Source of the DNA: Prosopocoilus inquinatus
Taxonomy: Eukaryota > Arthropoda > Insecta > Coleoptera > Lucanidae
Length of the DNA: 64,000 nt
Assembly: GCA_036172665.1 (NCBI GenBank)
Contig: CM069880.1
Span: 9,240,501-9,304,500, forward strand
Direction of reading: 5' to 3'
Shown: one piece after another, positions 62,649 through 64,000 of the stretch
Position numbering within the stretch: position 1 is the first letter of the stretch
Layout: each line of letters opens with the position of its first letter
Made by a program: the position numbers and the translations under genes
Notes under the pieces: model-generated
Database searches by the model: none
Told to the model about the DNA's origin: nothing
What the model saw: only the letters and a program-made list of their open reading frames with translations

Positions 62649-63372
62649 TCTGAACGTGTATGTTGTTCAATAGAATAATAGTAATCGCGAAACCTTCTAA
62701 ACTTTCATCTTGATTTTCACCTTAGTGTTAAATAATTTCAAGGTTTAATTTATCAGGTACTTGACGACCTTCACATGGAAATTTGTAGATTTTATTTAAT
62801 TTTTGACGCGCAAATGATTTTAATAGCAAACTGGCAGTGCAGAAATGAATTTAATTATTTTTTATCTCAGCGTAGCTCACCTTCACCCAATTTTAAACAA
62901 GGATATTCATTGTACAGAATTTAAAAGAAAAATCGTTCGAAAAAATAAATTTTATTTTATACATATAACATAAGAATATTTCTTAATTATAAGAGAAAAT
63001 TTTAACTAACAAATTAACGACATAAGCTTCTGTCAAAATAAATAAAAATTCCTGTTTCAACAAAGATTCGTTAGATTTTAATTGCTAAGGTAATTTTCTA
63101 CATTATTTAAGCAGTGGTAAATATTGTAGGTATACCCCTATGTGGATAGATTCGGTGAGTAATTTTGATTGAATTTGAGAATAACAATAATAAATATCCG
63201 CGGTTTAGTACAATAAATTGATTTTCACGACATTGCTGCACATGTTTACAAATAATATTTGTTCGGTATTACCAAGGTCGCATATTTAAAAATACACTAA
63301 AAGAGGATTTCTAGAGGCGACATAGTAGAGTAAAATGTTTATTAGTTTGTAAGTGGCCACTAAGCTTCTTGG
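62649..63372. other. Intergenic between NHERF-like gene end and PDZ-RING gene start
   Basis: About 0.7 kb AT-rich DNA: the leader and promoter of the PDZ-RING gene and the 3' untranslated region of the NHERF-like gene (AATAAA-type signals on the minus strand lie near 62940-63040). Nothing else was seen. Confidence 0.45.
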
Positions 63373-63855
63373 TCAAAGTTTTTGCACTATATCGAATTTT
63401 TTCTTGAAATCCATAGTTTCTTTCTTCGGATCGAACTTCTTCTTAGCGGCGAGCTTCGCTCTCAACTCCGCTGCAGTCATGCTGAGGTTTAAGGGTCCGT
63501 TATTCTCTTCTTTCGGAGAGTTCTGCTTTTCCGGTGTCTTCGCGATGTCGGGGATGTAATCTTCATCTGGATCGATGACTAAGAGTTTTGTCTCGCCGGC
63601 CAGGGCTTTAATCGCTTCGACCACCTGTTTGTGGGTCTTGTTGGCGATACTTTCCCCGTTTACTTCCAAGATGCGATCTCCTTGGTGTATACCCGCCGCC
63701 TCCGCAGGTGAATCTTTGTCTACCTTACCGATATACTGGCCTGGTTTACCTTTTTCCGCGTGCAAGTTGAAGCCGTAACCGTCAAAATTTTCCCATTTCA
63801 CTATGTGACAGAGGCGGGCGTTCCCGTTGACTTTGGCGGACGTGTCGGAAGACAT
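63373..63855 (-). CDS. Sip1: NHERF/EBP50-type PDZ scaffold (Sip1-like), single PDZ
   Basis: A single open exon of 160 aa. The PDZ domain (about residues 12-95) reads GYGFNLHAEKGKPGQYIGKV, SPAEAAGIHQGDRILEVNGE and THKQVVEAIKA, very like PDZ1/PDZ2 of NHERF1. A linker with PDEDY follows, then a C-terminal helix ending MDFKKKFDIVQKL, which resembles the ERM-binding tail of EBP50. Known role: links membrane proteins with C-terminal PDZ ligands to moesin and cortical actin. Vertebrate NHERF1 has two PDZ domains; this insect version has one. The first ATG was chosen; about 145 bp of upstream sequence remain in the window, so a 5' untranslated exon beyond the edge is possible. The symbol is a best guess. 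Confidence 0.88.
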   Translation of the reverse strand: MSSDTSAKVNGNARLCHIVKWENFDGYGFNLHAEKGKPGQYIGKVDKDSPAEAAGIHQGDRILEVNGESIANKTHKQVVEAIKALAGETKLLVIDPDEDYIPDIAKTPEKQNSPKEENNGPLNLSMTAAELRAKLAAKKKFDPKKETMDFKKKFDIVQKL

Positions 63856-64000
63856 TTTACGAACACTGCACAGATGAACAACAAACGACGGAACTATAGG
63901 TGGAACATAGTGCGGCGTATATTATATTCTAGCACAGGTGCGGACCGGCTCGTCGCGATATAGAATGCGGTGATACTGGTAGTCGTAGGTAACTTGACGG
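63856..64000. other. Promoter/leader of the NHERF-like gene (window edge)
   Basis: Relatively GC-rich compared with the surroundings, consistent with a leader or core promoter; cut by the window end. Confidence 0.4.

Overview
The window is AT-rich, intron-rich DNA from an insect, most likely a beetle. Evidence for an insect: two large-lipid-transfer-type vitellogenins with serine tracts and basic cleavage sites, a legless/BCL9 homologue with insect-like HD1, small GT-AG introns, and many short foldback elements that begin 'tatacagggtg', a pattern I associate with beetle genomes (inference only). All genes are split, so each gene was assembled by reading splice sites and checking that intron phases agree. 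In every reported gene the exons join in one open frame ending in a stop.

Layout: 810-3890 (+) is an activin/inhibin-beta type TGF-beta ligand. 4936-10842 (-) and 14020-19894 (-) are two complete, tandem vitellogenin genes with the same five-exon, same-phase structure (1855 and 1853 aa). The spacer between them holds a 1016-bp non-autonomous hAT-like element (12277-13292) with an internal higher-order satellite. 20778-27462 (+) is a class A neuropeptide-type GPCR (380 aa, six exons) transcribed divergently from the second vitellogenin; its 4.6-kb first intron is filled with nested palindromic elements. 27463-38606 has no gene I can support. It holds several MITE-like elements and a very large inverted repeat (arms about 3.1 and 2.9 kb, 31395-37957) with a separate 165-bp hairpin at its centre.

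From 38607 on, everything is on the minus strand and looks like housekeeping or signalling: BNIP3-type mitophagy receptor (38607-40467), ABHD18-type alpha/beta hydrolase (41373-44017), SET/I2PP2A histone chaperone (46660-47652), legless/BCL9 Wnt co-activator (48534-52612), cytosolic isoleucyl-tRNA synthetase (54257-58082), a protein joining a PDZ domain to a SIAH-like RING E3 module (58461-62648), and a short single-PDZ NHERF/Sip1-type scaffold (63373-63855). A long foldback element (about 44290-45910) separates ABHD18 from SET.

The genes do not form one pathway. The clearest functional unit is the vitellogenin pair, each with a TATA box close to its start codon, probably co-expressed in fat body of females. 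The most unusual items are the large inverted repeat and its central hairpin, the hAT-like element with an A-B-A-B satellite, and the PDZ-RING-SIAH architecture. I found no evidence of a wholly new biological system. No tRNA, rRNA, CRISPR or viral gene was recognised.
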